This document shows positions 62,005 through 64,000 of a DNA stretch of 64,000 nucleotides, piece by piece. The translations under genes and the position numbers were made by a program. The stretch is from Cryobacterium sp. Y50 (GTDB lineage Bacteria > Actinomycetota > Actinomycetes > Actinomycetales > Microbacteriaceae). The DNA is taken from contig NZ_PJJM01000087.1 of assembly GCF_002929805.1 (NCBI RefSeq), positions 18,131 through 82,130 on the forward strand. Direction: 5' to 3'. The first letter of the stretch is position 1; every line of letters starts with the position of its first letter. The notes beneath the pieces are model-generated. The model did not search any database and had not been told where the DNA came from. It was given only the letters and a program-made list of their open reading frames with translations.

Positions 62005-63880
62005 CGCGAGCTCTCACCAGATCGAAGAGTTCGTCAAAGCGATCAAAGTCCGTCGGGATAACTTTCCTGATCGCGATGGCGACAACTTTTTCCTTCATCT
62101 TGTTGCCAACCCAGTCATGAGGCTTGGAAACATTGATCGCAGCATCGAGCTGAATGACCGTCGTGGTATCCGCCCAACCGAAGTCGACGAGTGCCTTCTG
62201 CGCACCGTTCTTCGCCCACTCCGGGTACACCGTGTCCGATTCCTTCGTGCCGACCTTAGTCGCCAAAGCAATCAGCCCTTCAAGGTATTCCTTGTATTCG
62301 ATGGCTTGCTCACGCCGCTGCTCAATCAACGCGTCGAGCAATGACGACATCGTTTCGTAGTACTTCGGGTTCATGGCGTGCTCGTCTACGATCGTCTTCC
62401 GCACGTTATTCACGATGGTCTCGGCAGCAGCATCCTTGTTTTTCTTGATGCCGGGAGGCAACACGTCAAGGGCAGCCATACCCTGATTGACGATGAGCTC
62501 GACCAGCCCGACGTCCTCAAAGTTCGCCACGACTTCGGAGTTGCCGGCCTGAATGTAAGTGTCCAGCAAGAAGCGCATGCCCGCTTCGAACTGTTTGAAG
62601 TCGACGTTTTCGCCGGCACCAAGTTTCACTTCGTCGCGCACAGCAACATAATGAGTGACCTCCTTCTTGATGGAGGCCGCCTGATGATCCGTATAGCCGG
62701 CGGCTACCAAGTCATTGGCGATAACTCCAAAAGCCCGAACGAGGCTGCTCACCGACTTATACAGTTCAACGCGCTTAGGCTCATTCTTCTTGAGCTGATC
62801 AGGGTCACCTGCATTCTTCGCGCAGAAGTAGTGCTGATATTGCAGGGTCTCCTTCGGCGGCGCGACGGGCTCACACAACGCCCGGATGCGCTCCAGCGCC
62901 TCATCGAGATCCTTGCGCTCCTGAACCGTCCGGTTCTTCAGCAGCCCTTCGATGTCCTTCTTCTCATAGCCGTCGAGCGCCCCCGACGTGTAGTCCGTAA
63001 TGGCCCCTTCGAGAGAGTTGAAGAGGTCCTGGTAGTCGACGATGTAGCCGTATTCCTTATCATCGCCATCGAGACGGTTGACCCGACAAATGGCCTGAAA
63101 GAGTCCGTGATCACGCATCTTCTTGTCGATGTAGAGATACGTGGCGGACGGCGCATCAAACCCGGTCAGCAGCTTGTCTACGACGATGAGAAGCCGCATC
63201 TGGCCCGGTTCCTCTTTGAAGCGACGCTTGACGTCTTTCTCAAACTCTTCAACACGAAGCACTGCCTTGTCGGCCGGTTCGTCGAAGTAATCGGCAAGCA
63301 TCTGCCGGTAAATCTCGTACTGGTGCAGATTCTCGGTAGCACCATGACCGCCGTCTTCCTTGGCGATGTCGCTGGCCGACGGCACATAGCTGGTGACGAT
63401 GGCCACCTTGCCCTTGAAACCCGCCTGAACAAACATCTCGTAAAACTTGCACGCCTGATAGATGCTGGAGCCGACCAGCATGGCGTTACCGCGCGCATCC
63501 ATGAGCCGGGGGCGAAGTTCCATGTCGAGCAAGACGTCCTGAACAATCCGCTTTGAGCGCGGCTCGGCACTGACAACCTTCTGCATGGTGCCCCACCGCT
63601 TTTTGAGCTCCGCCTTGGTGAGGTCAGTCATACCCTGAGTCTTGACATCAAACCACTGGTCAACCTGAGCGTGGCTGGTGAGCGCCTGATCAATGTTGCG
63701 GGCCTCATAGCGAAGGTCGAGCACAACACCGTCGGCCACCGCCTCATCGAACTTATACGTGTGGATGAAGCTCCCAAACGTCTCGATGCTGGTGGTCTTA
63801 TCGGCCTTCAACAGAGGTGTACCCGTGAAGCCAATAAACATGGCGCCCGGCAGAAGCGGCGTATTCCAGCCAACGTCGCA
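61991..63880 (-). pseudogene. hsdR: Type I restriction enzyme R subunit (HsdR), C-terminal part cut by an IS
   Basis: About 630 codons encode the motor and C-terminal part of HsdR: GFTGTPLLK (motif III), VDKLLTGFDAP (motif V), FQAICRVNRLDGDDKEYGYIVDY (motif VI) and the long helical tail. The N-terminal nuclease and first helicase motifs (normally about 400 more residues) are missing. Upstream of about base 63860-63880 the sequence is no longer HsdR-like and an IS30-type transposase begins at 63904 on the other strand. The enzyme is therefore dead unless the missing half lies beyond the window as a fused gene. Confidence 0.85.
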
Positions 63881-63903
63881 ACACCTAACGTTTAGGAATA
63901 GCG

Positions 63904-64000
63904 ATGAAAGACAATTCAAGAACCCGGAAAAAGGGCACCGGCGCGCTGCCGATGGCCGAGACACGTGTTGAATATGCTCGGCTCATGAGGCAAGGAATCA
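63904..64000 (+). CDS. IS30-family transposase, N-terminal part (cut by window end)
   Basis: The frame is open from ATG 63904 to the end of the window (32 codons), reading MKDNSRTRKKGTGALPMAETRV then EYARLMRQGI. The EYxRLMRQGI segment is like the helix that begins the HTH of IS30 transposases (followed by a second recognition helix in full proteins). It is the probable cause of the hsdR interruption. The call rests on a short stretch only. Confidence 0.5.
   Translation, partial: MKDNSRTRKKGTGALPMAETRVEYARLMRQGI

Noticed and set aside
1..64000. CRISPR arrays, tRNA or rRNA genes, complete prophage
   Set aside because: No regularly spaced repeats, no tRNA-like cloverleaf and no phage structural genes were recognised on reading both strands.

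Overview
The window comes from a high-GC actinobacterium. I infer Microbacteriaceae or a close relative from the short HPF/RaiA-type protein, the Tat/lipobox-type lipoproteins and the style of the ABC, MFS and DUF4143 genes; no rRNA or single-copy marker gene is present to fix the taxon. The sequence divides into an ordered, core-like left end and a long accessory region rich in insertion sequences, decayed genes and catabolic operons.

Left end (1-16 kb). A truncated hotdog thioesterase is followed by a tightly overlapping oligopeptide-type ABC transporter (binding protein, two permeases, one double-ATPase protein), a beta-lactamase-like serine hydrolase and a ribosome-associated HPF-like protein. 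After a strong hairpin come a lipoprotein, a decayed antitoxin and small membrane-protein genes, a NatA/NatB-type ABC exporter whose permease carries an in-frame TGA, an MHS-family MFS transporter and an M20 amidohydrolase.

Decay and IS zone (16-25 kb). It holds a frameshifted DUF4143 ATPase, an IS3 remnant, a TetR regulator facing a GMC oxidoreductase cut off by a complete IS1380-type element, a small lipoprotein, a GNAT gene truncated by a second inverted IS1380 copy, and an IS3 element with a frameshifted transposase.

Catabolic island (25-49.5 kb). About 24 genes form five transcription units. They encode a three-component Rieske ring-hydroxylating dioxygenase (alpha, beta, [3Fe-4S] ferredoxin, FAD reductase), an amidohydrolase closely resembling the enamidase of anaerobic nicotinate degradation, an AA_synth/BB2672-type protein, a two-repeat dimeric-barrel protein, a DapA-type lyase, an ornithine-cyclodeaminase-like protein, a two-domain VOC protein with ring-cleavage-type metal ligands, a ThDP enzyme, two aldehyde dehydrogenases, an alpha/beta hydrolase, an SDR, an isochorismatase-type amidase, two NitT/TauT-type ABC importers and one GntR/FCD regulator. 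Five sites with the pattern GTAT-N5-ATAC or a variant of it, plus one weaker match, lie at the starts of these units, so the island looks like one regulon. The gene set suggests uptake, ring hydroxylation and hydrolysis of a nitrogen heterocycle or cyclic amide. The exact substrate cannot be read from the sequence and the combination does not match a pathway I know.

Right end (49.7-64 kb). Two IS3 remnants meet head to head at a tandemly repeated palindrome. A GntR/HutC-controlled operon follows: an ascorbate-type PTS (IIA, IIB, IIC), a phosphotriesterase-family protein, a creatininase-family protein and a KDPG-type aldolase, probably for a sugar acid or sugar lactone. After an IS110 remnant comes trpS, preceded by a 13-residue leader peptide with four consecutive Trp codons and mutually exclusive hairpins. 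The end holds a Phd-like protein, an unknown protein, and a type I restriction subunit cut by an IS30-type transposase, with its partner metallopeptidase still intact.
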